NCBI RefSeq assembly: GCF_019703515.2
Contig: NC_059348.1
Location: 28,112,156-28,176,155, forward strand
Direction: 5' to 3'
DNA: 64,000 nucleotides
Origin: Myxocyprinus asiaticus
Taxonomy: Eukaryota > Chordata > Actinopteri > Cypriniformes > Catostomidae
Below are positions 10,978 through 23,356 of the stretch, piece by piece (positions within the stretch are counted from its first letter, which is position 1; each line of letters opens with the position of its first letter). The notes under the pieces are model-generated. The model ran no database searches. It saw only the letters and a list, made by a program, of their open reading frames with translations, and was not told the origin of the DNA. Both the position numbers and the translations under genes were made by a program.

Positions 10978-13900
10978 GTGAGAGTTAATGGACTGCTTGA
11001 AGAGGACAGTGGATATCATGCTTTGCTTTTTTTTGTTTTCCTCCAGCTTTTAATCTGTGATGTAGTAACAACCAGAGCCAATGAGGACCCATTTTGATCC
11101 ACGAACAATGTTTACCTAAAAAAGTGTGGGGAAAAAAACTATATATGGATATTTGTGTGGCTGATCAAGTATTGCTGAAAGTTCTTTGGATGAGTGTGCC
11201 GGCAAGATGAGTGTGCCGGCTAACTGTGGATTCTCCTTCTCAGCTGATCGGGCATTAAAACCACGGAACTGGAATTTGTATGGATCCCCATGTGCTGTCA
11301 ACAGACCCATCGACATTGTGCAAAAACGCAGGCGGTAATGGGTTTTGATGATTTATTTACTGTATGTATTTCTAGACAGCACTACTGAAAAATACTGTAT
11401 GTATTAACAGCACTTCCATCAAAGGCTGTTGGAAATCAGAATTTGGCATGATTGTATTGAATTGATAACTGGTTGCTTTTTTGGTCGCACCTGGTTCAGA
11501 GACAGAGAGAAATTATTAGAGACAGAGACAGTGATGTGATTTAACAGTGTAATCTCCCACTTCAATTTCCATGGAACAACACGTTGATGTGCCCGGTTGG
11601 GAACTCTTTTCAGACTGCTTCAGACAAAATCTAGTAGTTATTTAGAGATTAATGGTAGTAAAGCACTTTGATAAGTGAGAATCTATTTTCCAGGGTTTTA
11701 CAATGCTTTGTATGCAATCTAGGATTTAGCATTTATTGTATCACAATCTGGAAATCAGTTCATCTGTAACTGTTCCACCAAATGCCAAACAGTCCTGCTT
11801 ATTGTTTCACTGAGAACAACCAGTTTATTATAGTAGCTCTGATTGAAATTATATCAGGATTACTACATGATAATGTTAAAACTTAGTCCATGCTTCATAT
11901 ATTTTCCCTACTTTATTTATGATTTCCTTTATATGAACAGATACCATTTTAAAATTACAGATGGCATTAATCGTATACAGATGTTTATATAATAATATAA
12001 ACCTCAATATGCACAGATAGAGTTAGCAGAAATACTACCATGGAGAGAAGAGAGAATTTATGCAAGGAAATAACATTTAATCAATCTTCTACAGCATGTA
12101 ACTAACAGTGAGTATTAGGATTCTCAATTCGTTTGGGTTAATGTTACAAAATAAATCACAGTCAGTGATCTTCGTACATAACTTTGCTCACCTGAATAAC
12201 AATTATAGTTATTTTTTTAAATAATGTTCACACAGAACTCAAAATGAAGAAATAAATGTAGTATTGCTGTGAATGCTTGGCAAGACCATTTTCATAATAG
12301 CACTGCTTACTTTTATAGAATACTGGACATATCTATTGGCCGGCTACAAAAAAAAACAACTTTCATTTGGATTTCAGAGACAACATGTGCCATGTGCTGG
12401 TAGAGTAGTAATTTTTTAGGGAAGTATGGGATTTATGAAATACAAAGGAAAAGGGCTTCAGATCTGGTTTAATCCTAGAAAGGTTTTTCTTTTAAAGAGA
12501 ACCATGAAGTCCCTGTCTCCCCAAAAGATCAGCAAGGCTTGCACAGACCAAGCCAGAGACAGCTCACTCCTTTTGGACACACACACACACTTTTCCCACT
12601 TACATAGCCATCAATGTCACTGTTGACGGGAGGATTACAGATAAAAACATTCATGGTTTATTTCCATTTCTTTCCGCCATTTATTTTCTCAGGCCGTATC
12701 AGTGTTTATCAGAACTTTAGGGAGTTACAGACTTGGAGGAAAAATAAAACTGAGATTGTTTTAAAGAAAACTTGAGTAAGAGGGAGCTTATTACTAAAGT
12801 GCTGTATATTATATCATACAAAGGCTAATGTTGCAATATAGATTCATTCAGATTTGATAATGCAACGTTGGTCAATCCGCAGTCATTAAACTACAAGTTA
12901 CTTTACTAAATGAATAGTGTGCTAAATATCATGCATTACTGAAGAGACTTGGCAAGTGCTGATTTCAAGACTCATGAACCTCAATTTTGAATATATTTGA
13001 CATCAGTTTTTACCTGAATGTTCATAATGATCATTACAAGTCATTAGAACATTAAAGTTTAATTAAATCTCGAGATCGGCAATTAATTTAATACAAATTC
13101 ATTGAAACTTTAGCACACAGTAAAGCATATGTGCTCAGGCATTTGTCTCTGTCAGGCTCATAATTCCTTCTTGTGTAGATGTTGAGGATCTGTAAACCAA
13201 TGTAAACCCTTTGTCAACTGTTCAGCATATTTCTTTAGAGCCTCATGTCCAGAAAAAAATATTTTTGGGACTTAAAGGATTACAGTCGCTTGTGGCTGGG
13301 AGTGTCACGTCTTATACTGTTAAACATTAGTAGCAGTGAGTTCCTTTGAAAATTCAAGCAACATAGAGAGGTTAAGGCAACACTATTAAATGCAACACTC
13401 TGGTTAGAGCACCTTAATATTAATATTCAAGTACTTGGGTTCAATTGAGTGAATATTGTTCTGTAATGAATATGTTGAACCATGTTTGTGTTTTGTTCAT
13501 CTTTATTAGAGAGGTTTAAAACATTCTTTAAGAATATCCATTTGTCTCCTTGGCCAGTGTCATGGTGGTGTTTGAGTGCAATTGTCTGAACATCTGCAGC
13601 TTGTTTTTTTCATGGGATTTCTTTCACCCCCAAGAACTACAACTCTTTCAATTTTAAATTCACCCATTACAAAACATAGGGTTTTCTAATATAATGGGGT
13701 TATGCTGTACAGCTCTATGCAAGCAGTTCACTGCATGAGCTATAGCTAAATCTAAATTCTGCCATTACCATGTGATTTTAGTGTTCATTCTTCGTAAAAC
13801 TGTATCAAATCTCTTTTCTCCAAAGCAGTACTGTTTTTATTAGCTTTCCCAGATTTCAGCTGCTTAATTGGTCTTCAGATTATTTCCATAATGTAATTGA

Positions 13901-16516
13901 TGCTCTGGGCACTTTACTCTGCTGGCCTATTTTGTTCTTATGGGTGCAAAATGATCCTGTAGGATAACAGACTGAGCCCTGTTTGTGCCCTATGAGAGAC
14001 CCTCTGCTGTTTTCACAGAACTGCCCTGTCACAGCCCCTGCATGGAAAATCTGATGCACTTTGTGAACTCCATTTGTAGTGATGGTCTGGCAAGATGTAT
14101 GGATCGACATACAGTATATATTTTCCTCTCCATTTTCAATTTGAAGATATTACACATTACTCATATAAAAATACCAGTATTTATTCTGTCCTGATTTTCT
14201 CAATCCTTATTCTTTTGGATTTTTTAAACAACAAAAAGGTCTCTTCTTTTTGTATATATTTTTTTTCTTTTCTGGCAAAAAGTAGAAAAGTAAACCACTA
14301 CATGTGAGAGTAACACTTTATCCCATTTTTGGCAAGAATATATGTGTGTGATCGTAATACTGTTGTTTTAAATGCGTGTTTTAACTGTCAATAGAACAGG
14401 GTTGGATGAGCCTCCTTAAAGTGCATTTACACTGATTTTAATAAGGGTAGTTTTCAAATGTACACTGTGTCAGAGTTCAGAACGACATGGCCCTTAATTC
14501 CTGTAAAATGCATTTGTAATAATAGTTTGCTGATACTTAGCAGAAGTGAAAGCTCTGTGGTTTATAATACTGTAATAACAACTTGTATTACAGTCACTTC
14601 CAGGTTGCTGTTTATGCACCACTTCAACACAGCAGGAAAATGTATGTGTAAATATCAGTGTAATGCACCTGTTCACGACTTAACTCAGGCTAACCTCCAC
14701 TTATGCTGTAAAATGTCTGTCTAAATCAGAGACAAACCAAGCTTATTTTTTATGATGTGCTTATTTTAATCTTGACCATAAATGTTCAGTGGAAAGCTGA
14801 GATCACAGCACTGCCCTCTCTCTCTCTTTCTCTCTCTGTGCACCCTATTGTGCCTCAGAAATCTTTATACAATCTCAACAGCTCTTACCGGTATGGATGT
14901 GCTCCACATTTTATGCGCACAATTAGGAGAAGGCAGCATGCACAGAAACGGTGATTAAACAATCAAGGACACATCCTCTGCCTGCAGTGTCTACACAAAA
15001 GTATGTGACCTGCTGGTTGACCTGCTAATTAGCATCCTCATCAGATCGGTAATGTCTCCTGTTGTGCTAATGTAAAACTTCTACCTCAAAATGAAGCATC
15101 AATGTGGCTCTTCTTAAAACGCAAACTGTGTCCCTTTACAGTAAGTTTTTAAATGATAACATTAGGTAACGCAGTAGTTAATGTTAACTAACAAGCAACA
15201 ATACTATTAATCTTAATATTAATTTCCACATATATTGATGAATTTTAGTATTAAAATTTGTATGTTAACATTAGTTAATTAACTTACAATGAACAATTGT
15301 ATACCTTTTTATAAACTACCATTAACTAAGATTAATAAATGCTGTCAAATATATTATTCATTGTCAGTTCATGATACCTAATGCATTAAATAATGTTAAC
15401 ATGCAGTCTTTTTGTAAAGCACTGCCTCAAAAATATGCATGGTTTAAATCATACTTAACTTTGCATTTTATTTATGTCACTCATATTTTGAATGCAATTT
15501 TATTGTGGTATGTTCATATACTGCATGTCCAGGCTCTTGGGTGTTCATTGACGTCATGCAAAGTCGTGACTCTATTAAATGTCTTTTTTTTCTTGTTGAT
15601 TTGAAACAATGGGGAGAGAAAAGGACAAACAGCTTACTGGCTGTGTCCCAGTGGACTGGTTATTCAAATATAAAACTCAATGACTATGTGAGCCTATAGG
15701 ATTCATCTGAACTCTTGACTCTTCCTTTCTTTACTTAAAATCCTGCATGAAAACCATTCAAACAAACATGCTTCAGTGTTGGGCTTACATACTTCATTTC
15801 GTAAGATGTTTTGCAGAGTGTTTGACTGTAGATTAGTGATTGTGCGTTAGGCTTATGTGAAGATTCTGTGTTTACTATCTGTTAGCCTCAGGTTGGACCT
15901 GTGCGGGACAGGCTGGTGCAGCCCTGTAATGTGCCCGGGTTAGGACTGACGCAACACCAGTGTCTTGTGACGCATGCTGGGTGTCAAGTGTTTAGATACT
16001 GACAGTAAACATGCACCATATCATACAGCTGCAGAGGATTTAGGAACAGCTCTTTCTTACTCCTCCCAGTGGAGGTGCTCTTTCTAGTGCATAAAAGATT
16101 CTGCCGGAAGCCTTTGTGCACAAGTAGGTTTTCACTTAGAATCAATTTCTACCTATTCGGTATCATATACAAAATATGCAAAAAGATGAGTTGGTTATAT
16201 CAAATACCTGTACTATATATTTGTGCTATAGGATATACAGTACTATCGTCCTGATGTATGCCTATTCTATCAGGAGGCATAGGAGGCATCCTATTCCTAG
16301 GAAAACAAAACATTATATTTTTCCCCCCACAACACTGCAAATACAAAGACCTTAGTTTATCGTTCTTCACATCTCTAGCTGTCTAGACAAATGGGTGGGA
16401 TTGAGCTCTATTTAATGATGCAGATAGTTGTCAACAGTGCAAAGACTGCTAACTCTATTTTGAGGGCATTATGGGCCCCTCTCATAAATGATCATACACT
16501 GTAAAAAGTAGAATTG
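10978..16516. other. Gene-free stretch (probable pde4c intron)
   Basis: No exon was recognised. At about 15150-15420 the sequence is rich in GTTAACATTAGTTAAT-type words, as in a common cyprinid repeat. A short CT run lies at 14815-14838. The many small open frames have no support. Confidence 0.4.
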
Positions 16517-17152
16517 TTACCTTTGGGTTAGTTTACCCAAAAATGAAAATTCTCTCATGATTTACTCAACCTCATGCCATCCCAGATGTGTATGACTTCC
16601 TTTCTTCTGCAGAACACAAACAAAGATTTTAGAAGAATAGTTCAGCTCTGTAGGTCCATACAATGCAAGTGAATGGGTGCCAAAAAATTTGAAGCTCCAA
16701 AATTCACATAATGGCAACAAAAGTCCTCCAGGTGACTCTAGTGGTTAAATCCATATCTTCAGAAGTGATATGATAGGTGTGGGTGAGAAACAGATCAAAA
16801 TGTATGTCATTTTTCCTGCACTTTCACGTTCTTATTCTTATTCTTCTGTTTCTGGTGATTCACATTCTTCGTGCATATTGCCCCCTACTAGGCAGAGAGG
16901 AGAATTTATGACAAAGAAAATGACTTAAATATTGATCTGTTTCTCACCCACACCTATCATATCGTGACATAACACATGGATTTAACCACTGGAGTCATAT
17001 GGATTACTTTTATGCTCCCTTTATGTGGATTTTGGAGCTTAAAAATTTTATTTGTGTTCTGCAGAAGAATGAAAATCATACACATCTAGGATGCCAGGAG
17101 GGTTAGTAAATCATGAGCGAATTAAAATTTTTGGGTGATTAAGTGATGTTAA
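16517..17152. mobile_element. GGGATAGTTCACCC-family MITE, diverged
   Basis: The left part TTTACCCAAAAATGAAAATTC and the right part GAATTAAAATTTTTGGGTGA are inverted. Between them are the family words TGTATGACTT, AGGTCCATACAATGCAAGTG and GGTGTGGGTGAGAAACAG. The ends are degraded. Confidence 0.75.
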
Positions 17153-17178
17153 ATAATGTCCTATAAAGTAATTTTGTC

Positions 17179-17182
<4 letters not shown>

Positions 17183-17220
<38 letters not shown>
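17183..17220. repeat. (AT)n microsatellite
   Basis: This is an uninterrupted run of about 19 AT dinucleotides. Confidence 0.95.
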
Positions 17221-17224
<4 letters not shown>

Positions 17225-17284
17225 AAAATTATATACACTCACATAAGATGAAGTCTGAAGTCATATCAGAAACCCTATAAAAGC

Positions 17285-17660
17285 TGTTTAATTTTACATG
17301 GAGCGGGTCGCCCCCTCAAGGGCGCTGCCGTGTTGACAACACATGACACTGTGTTATGCTCATCAGTGGTACCAATGATGGTATGGTATTGATAAATATG
17401 AGTGTGATCCACCAGACAGTCCAACCAGAATGAGTAAAAGTGGAAAGATAAAATGTCCAAAGAGACGTCCCTGCTGGAGTGATTAAACAGCTGCGACCTG
17501 TAGCTGTCACGGCGCGGATCACGGATAAGCAGCGCGACATCAAACGGCAAGCACGAGCACAAAGCAGTGTTCAGCCGGCCGAGAGCTCGCAAGTTGCAGC
17601 TGTCCGGTTACAGTCCGGTGCGCAACAGTGCACGAAAATTCGTTTGGATTGGACAGAAGA
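17285..17660. other. CpG-rich segment of unknown role
   Basis: CpG dinucleotides are clearly denser here than in the surrounding intron, for example CACGGCGCGGATCACGG at 17508-17524, with no identified transposon ends. Three overlapping open frames on both strands reflect the base composition and show no recognisable domain. It could be an alternative promoter or a fragment of a GC-rich repeat. Confidence 0.35.
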
Positions 17661-18499
17661 ATGTCCATCATAGGGATGTGTGTAATACAAGATGAATAAA
17701 AACACAGACTAAAAGTAACAAAACAAAAGATAAACAAACACATCTGGTGTGATGCGACAGCACTCCAGGACGATGGGTGTCAGTATAGAGTCCAAAACCA
17801 CAAGTACTTCTAGGAGTAAAGGCCCAAACGTACTCTACACAAGTACGTGAATGCAGACGCACCTTGCTATGCAAGCTTGATTTCACGCGTCGTTGCGTTG
17901 TGAAATGTGTCAGCGCTCAATTCATAACCCAACACAAGTATGCGCTGCATTCTCAGCATTGCCACAAAGGGTGCTAGAGCGGATTTTCTTCTTTCAATCA
18001 ACAACTGACATAGCAAACTCGGGCAGCAATTTGAGTTGAATCTTTTCGAAAAATATATACAACTTTTTGTCCCCAGTCCATTCAAATGATCTTGTTTTTT
18101 CTCTGTGTCTCTCCCCATTTCTCAGCTATTGACTCATCTACCACATCCAGGCTACATCCGAAAACATAGGCAGCTGATTTACTGCCTAATCAGTTAATGG
18201 CTTAACTGACAGCTGTTTTGAATGAATGGAACTCTTAAGGAACTGGTCTTCGAACAGTTTGAAAAGCACCTTATTTTCATTCTGCCTCCAAAGGCAGCAT
18301 TTTCCTGGTTTCGGACATGGATCTATAAAATACCAGTTTCGGAAACAGCACCGGTTTCGTGGTCATGCCTAAAAAATCTATTGCCCTGTTGTGGTCTGAG
18401 GTTTGTAACTGCCAGAGCAACGCAAGTGCGCACGTGAGGTATGTACAACGGGACCACGTGTTGGCCATGCGTTGGCCAAGCGCTCGTGTCTGCGTTTGT
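17661..18499. other. Gene-free stretch
   Basis: No gene or defined element was recognised. The open frames on both strands have no family resemblance. Confidence 0.35.
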
Positions 18500-18507
18500 G
18501 TACTTGC

Positions 18508-19252
18508 TAGTGATGGGAAGATTGGATCATTTTACTGACTTGGATCTTTGAGTCTCGTTCAGCAAAATGAACGGATCTTTATTCAAGTCATTTCGTTCAT
18601 TTGAGCAGAATTAAATTAAAATGTTACATTTTCAATGGCCAAATATCCACCTCTGGAATCTTCTTGTCCGAGTCATTCGTTCTTTTGTCACGTGACAGCC
18701 ATATGTGCATAACGTATACGGCTGTCACATGACAAAAGAACGATTGACTCAGAACAGATGACTCGAGAGATGAACTAATCATTTCTGTTTCCTGTGTGGG
18801 CAATGCATAGCGTATACGGCTGTCATGTGACAAAAGAACGAATGACTCAGGAGGTGAACTATTCATTTCTGTTTCCTGTGTGTGTGCATAGCGTATACGG
18901 CTGTCACGTGACAAAAGAACGAATGACTCGGGAGGTGAACTAATCATTTCTGTTTCCTGTGTGTGTGCATAGCGTATACGGCTGTCACATGATAAAAAAA
19001 CGAACGACTCAGACCAGATGACTCGAGAGGTGAACTAACAATTTTTGTTTCCTGTGTGAGCAATGCGTAGTGTATACGGGTGTCACGTGACAAAAGAACG
19101 AATGACTCGGACGAAAAGAGTTGAAAGGTGAACTTTGCGTATGTGCGGCTAACACAAAATGAACGAATCACTCTCTGAGACTACTCGTTCTTCTGAGTCA
19201 CATAATAGATTTGTTCAAAATGAACGAATCGTTCATGAACGACCCATCACTA
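18508..19252. mobile_element. hAT-type MITE with 8-bp target duplication
   Basis: Terminal inverted repeats TAGTGATGGG and CCCATCACTA are flanked by the perfect 8-bp direct repeat GTACTTGC (18500-18507 and 19253-19260). The 8-bp duplication and TAGTGATGGG end are diagnostic of hAT-superfamily insertions. The 745-bp element has no transposase. Its interior contains about five tandem-like blocks of 81-99 bp built around CGTATACGGCTGTCAC and GAACGAATGACTC. The minus-strand open frames arise from these blocks. Confidence 0.9.
18687..19091. repeat. Internal block repeats with GTCACGTGAC motifs
   Basis: Perfect GTCACGTGAC palindromes lie at 18687-18696, 18903-18912 and 19082-19091. One-base variants lie at 18724-18733 (GTCACATGAC) and 18822-18831 (GTCATGTGAC), and a two-base variant at 18984-18993 (GTCACATGAT). 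Most are followed by ACGAATGACTC or TGACTCA (AP-1-like). GTCACGTGAC is an E-box identical to the consensus bound by TFEB/MiT factors. Function here is inference. Confidence 0.8.
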
Positions 19253-19260
19253 GTACTTGC

Positions 19261-20009
19261 ATGAAGTATGTTTCGGCCTTAAGAGCCAGCTAAATCATTG
19301 CTAAAATTTTACTTAGTGCACCTTTAGACAGTCTGCATATCAGAGCCATGACATGCTAAAGTGCTTGCCTGTTTCCTTCATCTCTCTCCTCATCAGTTTC
19401 CTGTATCTCTTAACCATCTTGTCTAATGATAAAAAGGCAAATATCAATAAAACTTCTATCATATACTGTCTGCAAATATGTGGATATCTCATTTAAACAA
19501 ATGTAATTCACGAACCTCATGAAAATCCAGCGTTTTCTTCCCATCCAGCACTCATCTAATATCTTCCTCTGAAGCATGTATTCCATCAGCCAAAATAAAA
19601 AATTATAATGATAATCCAAGCAGTCTATCCAGGCCGTTTAAACTGTCAGGAGATTGCTGCTCGTGCTGGATCCGCACGAGCGCATGAGTGCAAGTTCAAA
19701 GTAAAAGCCCTTCACGTGTACTATGAGTAAATGCCATATTCGCTGTGCACTGTATGTACAATTGGTTTGATTGGGTCTTTTATGAGAAAATGTGATTGGT
19801 AATATGCAAATGCCATCCATTGTTGCTGGACTACTGTGTGTACTGTCATTTCCTTCTTTCTAATATATTAACAATTTCTTAATGCAGAAATAAAAAAAAT
19901 AAAAAAAATGTATGACTAAACAGAAATCAGAAGAAACTACTATCTACCATTTAAAATACAATCTTATCTTTGAAAGATAATTAAATATAATAAAAGTTTA
20001 TTAATAGGC
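19261..20009. other. Gene-free stretch
   Basis: AT-rich, with no exon or intact element recognised. Confidence 0.4.
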
Positions 20010-20188
20010 AGAGGCTATTTGCAGAGGCTATTTGCACTAAGCGATAGATGCTATTTACACTAAGTGCAGATAGCGACAGGTGCCATTTTCACTAAGTGTA
20101 AAAAGCAACAAAAAGCATCTTCTTTGCACTAAGTGCAAATAGCGTTAGATGCTATTTGAACTCTAGTGCAAATAGTGGCAGATACTGT
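20010..20188. repeat. Imperfect repeats built on the palindrome TTTGCACTAAGTGCAAA
   Basis: Five or so diverged units carry versions of GCTATTTGCACTAAGTGCAAATAGCG plus AGATGC. The central unit near 20122-20140 holds the nearly perfect palindrome TTTGCACT-A-AGTGCAAA. They abut the gypsy insertion site and could belong to the element the gypsy inserted into. Confidence 0.7.
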
Positions 20189-20193
20189 TACAC

Positions 20194-20564
20194 TGTAACA
20201 GACACCCAGATTCGGAGATGGCGTTGAACCCAGAGGCAATGTTTATTGAAACAAACAAACAATGTCAGTGATTAATTGAGGTGAATTAAATATCAAACAC
20301 AGAGTGGATATAAATAACAGAGACCTTGGGGAATCGTCGGAGTAGCGATGGAGCAAGAACCAGGAAGAGATAGCACTGGAATGACATAGAGGAAGATCTC
20401 AGTGATAGCAGGTAAGTTAGTCTGTTTTCTGAATCAAGACCAGACGAAGAGTTATGTAGTGGAGCTGACTGATGCAGTGATGAGGGGCAGGTGCTGGTGA
20501 TCAGTACTCAGGGGAGAGGGATGGTAGAATATTAGTACTGGAAGTGTCAGGTAGATCTGTGACA
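20194..20564 (-). repeat. 3' LTR of the gypsy element
   Basis: On the minus strand it runs TGTCACAG to TGTTACA. It is about 371 bp and nearly identical to the 5' LTR, except for a small deletion of about 19 bp between AGACGAAGAG and TTATGTAGTGG that removes part of the TATA-proximal sequence. Confidence 0.92.
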
Positions 20565-20577
20565 TTACCCCCCCTCC
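20565..20577 (-). other. Polypurine tract
   Basis: The minus strand reads GGAGGGGGGGTAA directly against the 3' LTR, the expected plus-strand primer position for reverse transcription. Confidence 0.85.
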
Positions 20578-20582
20578 ACGGA

Positions 20583-21161
20583 TCACTCCAGAGGGACATG
20601 CTTCCCGACGCCATTGACGCCACGTCCACGAGGAGCTCGATGATCTGGGTGAGTATCGTGGAAGTTGGAAAGAAGGTTGGGGTCCAGGATGTCGTCTCGA
20701 GGTATCCATGATCTTTCCTCGGGACCATAACCCTCCCAGTCAACGAGGTACTCGAGACGACCCCAATGGCGACGGGAGTCCAGGATGTCTCGGACTGCGT
20801 AGATAATTCCGTCTTCCAGGAGTTGCGGCTGGGGGGGTGGGGTCATCAGCAGGATTAGATTCTGAGGAGTGAGGAGAGAGAGACAGGTGGTACGGTTTCA
20901 GAAGAGAGAGACATGGAAAGCAGGATGGATGTGATATTCGGGGGGGAGTTGGAGTTGGAAAGTGACAGGGTTAATTTGTCTGGTAATAGTGAAGGGACTA
21001 ATGTAACGGGGACTTAGCTTTTTTAATGGGAGGCACAGCCTGATGTCCCTCGTGGAGAGCCTCACCTTCTGCCCGGGATGGTAAGTGGGAGTGGGAGATC
21101 TCCGGGTATCAGCCTGGAATTTCTGGCGGTGCACAGCCCGTTGCAGGTGGTGGTGAGCCAA
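20583..21161 (-). pseudogene. Gypsy integrase C-terminus and chromodomain (broken)
   Basis: Two adjacent minus-strand frames are visible. The first (20898-21161) has the integrase C-terminal pattern, with [24 protein letters not shown] and HPAFHVSLF. The second (20583-20846) carries a chromodomain with [17 protein letters not shown], aromatic and charged residues as in HP1-like domains. In chromoviruses this domain sits at the end of integrase and directs insertion to marked chromatin. The two parts are separated by disabling changes. Confidence 0.9.
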
Positions 21162-21450
21162 GTCCCAGACCCTCTCACTCTCTCTAAACCAATGGTTGAC
21201 TGCTGGTAACTCAGATGGTTTTCCTGACTATGGAAAGAGAGGAGGTTGGTTGCTGAGTACGCACTGAAAGGGTGTAAGGTTAGTGAAAGGCTGGCATAGA
21301 GAGTTCTGTGCGTACTCGGCCCAGGACAGGAAACAACTCCAATGGTTCTGGTGGCGATGGCAGAAGGTTCTGAGGAAATTACTAATCTCCTGAATCTCTT
21401 CTGACCGTTACTCTGTGGATGGTAACTGGAAGAGAGACTGATGGTTACAC

Positions 21451-21789
21451 CTAAGAGTGAAAAGAAAGCCCTCCAGACTCTGGAGATGAACTGAGGGCCT
21501 CTGTCGGAGACGATATCCTCTGGGATTCCGTGCGGAAAACGTGATTAAAGAGGGTTTCAGTGGTTTCTAGGGTGGTGGGAAGTCCTTTGAGGGGAATCAA
21601 CTTGTAGGCCTTGGAAAAACAGTCCACTGCCATGCATGTATAACCCTCAGAGGATGGCAGATCTGTAATAAAATCGACCCCTAGGTGTGACCAGCGCTGA
21701 CGAGGTACGGGCAGAGGAAGGAGCTTGCCATCCGGAAGTTGACGTGGAGTTCGGGAGACAGCACATTCGGAACATCCTTAGACAAACCT
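21451..21789 (-). pseudogene. Gypsy integrase core remnant
   Basis: Minus-strand segments read [19 protein letters not shown] and, in another frame, an SDRGPQF-like stretch. These correspond to the first and second acidic regions of the DDE core. Frameshifts split the domain, and no continuous open frame remains. Confidence 0.8.
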
Positions 21790-22546
21790 TCAGATATCTC
21801 TGTCCATACATGGCCACCAGAACCAGTCCTGGATGAGTGAGAGGGTCCTATTTGTCCCAGGGTGGCTAGTGCCCAAGGAGGAGTGTACAGAATCAATGAG
21901 AGTTAGCCGTAGGGAAGAGGGTACATAGGTCTTATTGGCAGGACAACATGGTAGAGCTGGTTCAGCGGCAGCGGCCTCCGCAATGTTGACATCCAGGGAC
22001 CATTGGATTGGGCTTACAATTATGTGAGGAAGAAGAATGGTGTCCGGTTCCTCGTGGGTTTCCTCTGAAGCATGGAGACAGGAAAGGGCATCCACCTTGA
22101 TATTCTTGTCACCTGGATGATAGGAGATGGTGAAGTTGAAGTGTGTGAAGAAGAGTGCCCATCGTGCTTGGCGGGGATTAAGACGATGAGCTTCCCGAAG
22201 ATACTCTATATTTTTATGGTCCTTCAGTACCAGAAAAGGATGCTGGGCCCCCTCCAGCCAATGTCGCCACTCTTCTAGTGCCAGTTTGATAGCCAAGAGT
22301 TTTCTATTTCCGATATCGTAATTTTGCTCCGCCGGGGAGAGCTTTTTGGAAAAGTAGGCACATGGATGGAGTCTGGATGGTTTCCCCTGCTGCTGAGAAA
22401 GGACGGCTCCTATACCTGTAGTTGAGGCATCTACCTCGACAACAAAAGATCTGCTAGGATCAGGATGGACGAGAAGTGTTGCTGCAGTGAAGGCATCCTT
22501 TAGGTGTTGAAATGTGTAGGAGGCCTTGGGGTCCAGGAAAAAGACT
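21790..22546 (-). pseudogene. Gypsy RNase H and integrase zinc-binding region
   Basis: Reading down the minus strand, VVEVDASTTGIGAVLSQ (first RNase H Asp) is followed by SKKLSPAEQNYDIGNRKLLAIK and LALEEWRHWLEGAQHPFLVL. The glutamate normally found in the REL(L)AI motif is Lys here, so a catalytic residue is lost. After YHPGDKNIKVDALS comes the integrase HHCC start, DSVHSSLGTSHPG, and WFWWPCM. The longest clean frame is 21790-22296. Confidence 0.9.
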
Positions 22547-22676
22547 TAGGCTCAGACTTGAGAATTTAGGTTAGCGGAGCATTGAGGGAGCTGTAGTTCT
22601 TGATAAACCGCCGGTAGAAGTTGGCAAAACCCAGAAAGCGTTGGAGTTCCTTAATGGTGGTTGGAGTGGACCAGGC

Positions 22677-23336
22677 TCACACAGCTTCTACCTTCCCTTC
22701 GTCCATCTGGATGCCTACTGGACTGATATTATATCCAAGGAACTGGAGGGATTTCTGGTGAAATGAACATTTCTCCACCTTGAGGTACAGGTGATATTCC
22801 TTCAACTTCTCCAACACAAGCTTGACATGCTGACGATGGTTGGTCTCGTTCTGGGAGTACAACAGAATGTCGTCGATATAGATGATGACGAATCGATGGA
22901 GGTACTCGAGGAACACCTCATTCATGAAGCCCTGGAACACAGAGGGGGTGTTGACCAGGCCGTAAGGCATCACTCTGTACTTGTAGTGGCCAGTAGGTGT
23001 CACAAAGGCTGTCTTCCATTCGTTTCGTCTCCGGATACGAATGAGGTTATAAGTGCTATGCAGGTCAAGCTTGGTGAAAATAGTTGCTCCTCTCAACAGT
23101 TCCAAGGCAGCTGGGATGAGGGGGAGTGGATAACAGAACTTAACGGTTATTTTGTTGAGGGAGTGGTAATCAATGCAGGGCAGGAGGCCTCTGTCCTTCT
23201 TCGCTACAAAGAAAAAGCTCGAAGCAGCAGGAGAAGTAGAAGACTGGATGTAACCCTGGGAAAGGGCCTCCTCAATGTATTCCCCCAAGGGTTTTTGCTC
23301 TGGAATGGAGAGAGGGTATATTTTGCCAAGGGGCAC
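22677..23336 (-). pseudogene. Gypsy reverse transcriptase
   Basis: This open frame of 219 codons covers the palm and fingers of a Ty3/gypsy [21 protein letters not shown], then [46 protein letters not shown], and the catalytic YIDDILLYS with both aspartates present. Translation ends at TGA (22677-22679) where the family usually has Arg; the codon CGA to TGA is a CpG transition. Recognisable sequence continues past it ([19 protein letters not shown]). Confidence 0.95.
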
Positions 23337-23356
23337 TAGCTCACCAGGGAGAAGGT

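Noticed and set aside
12426..12626. Alternative upstream pde4c exon
   Set aside because: No splice donor in the required phase and no resemblance to PDE4 N-termini.
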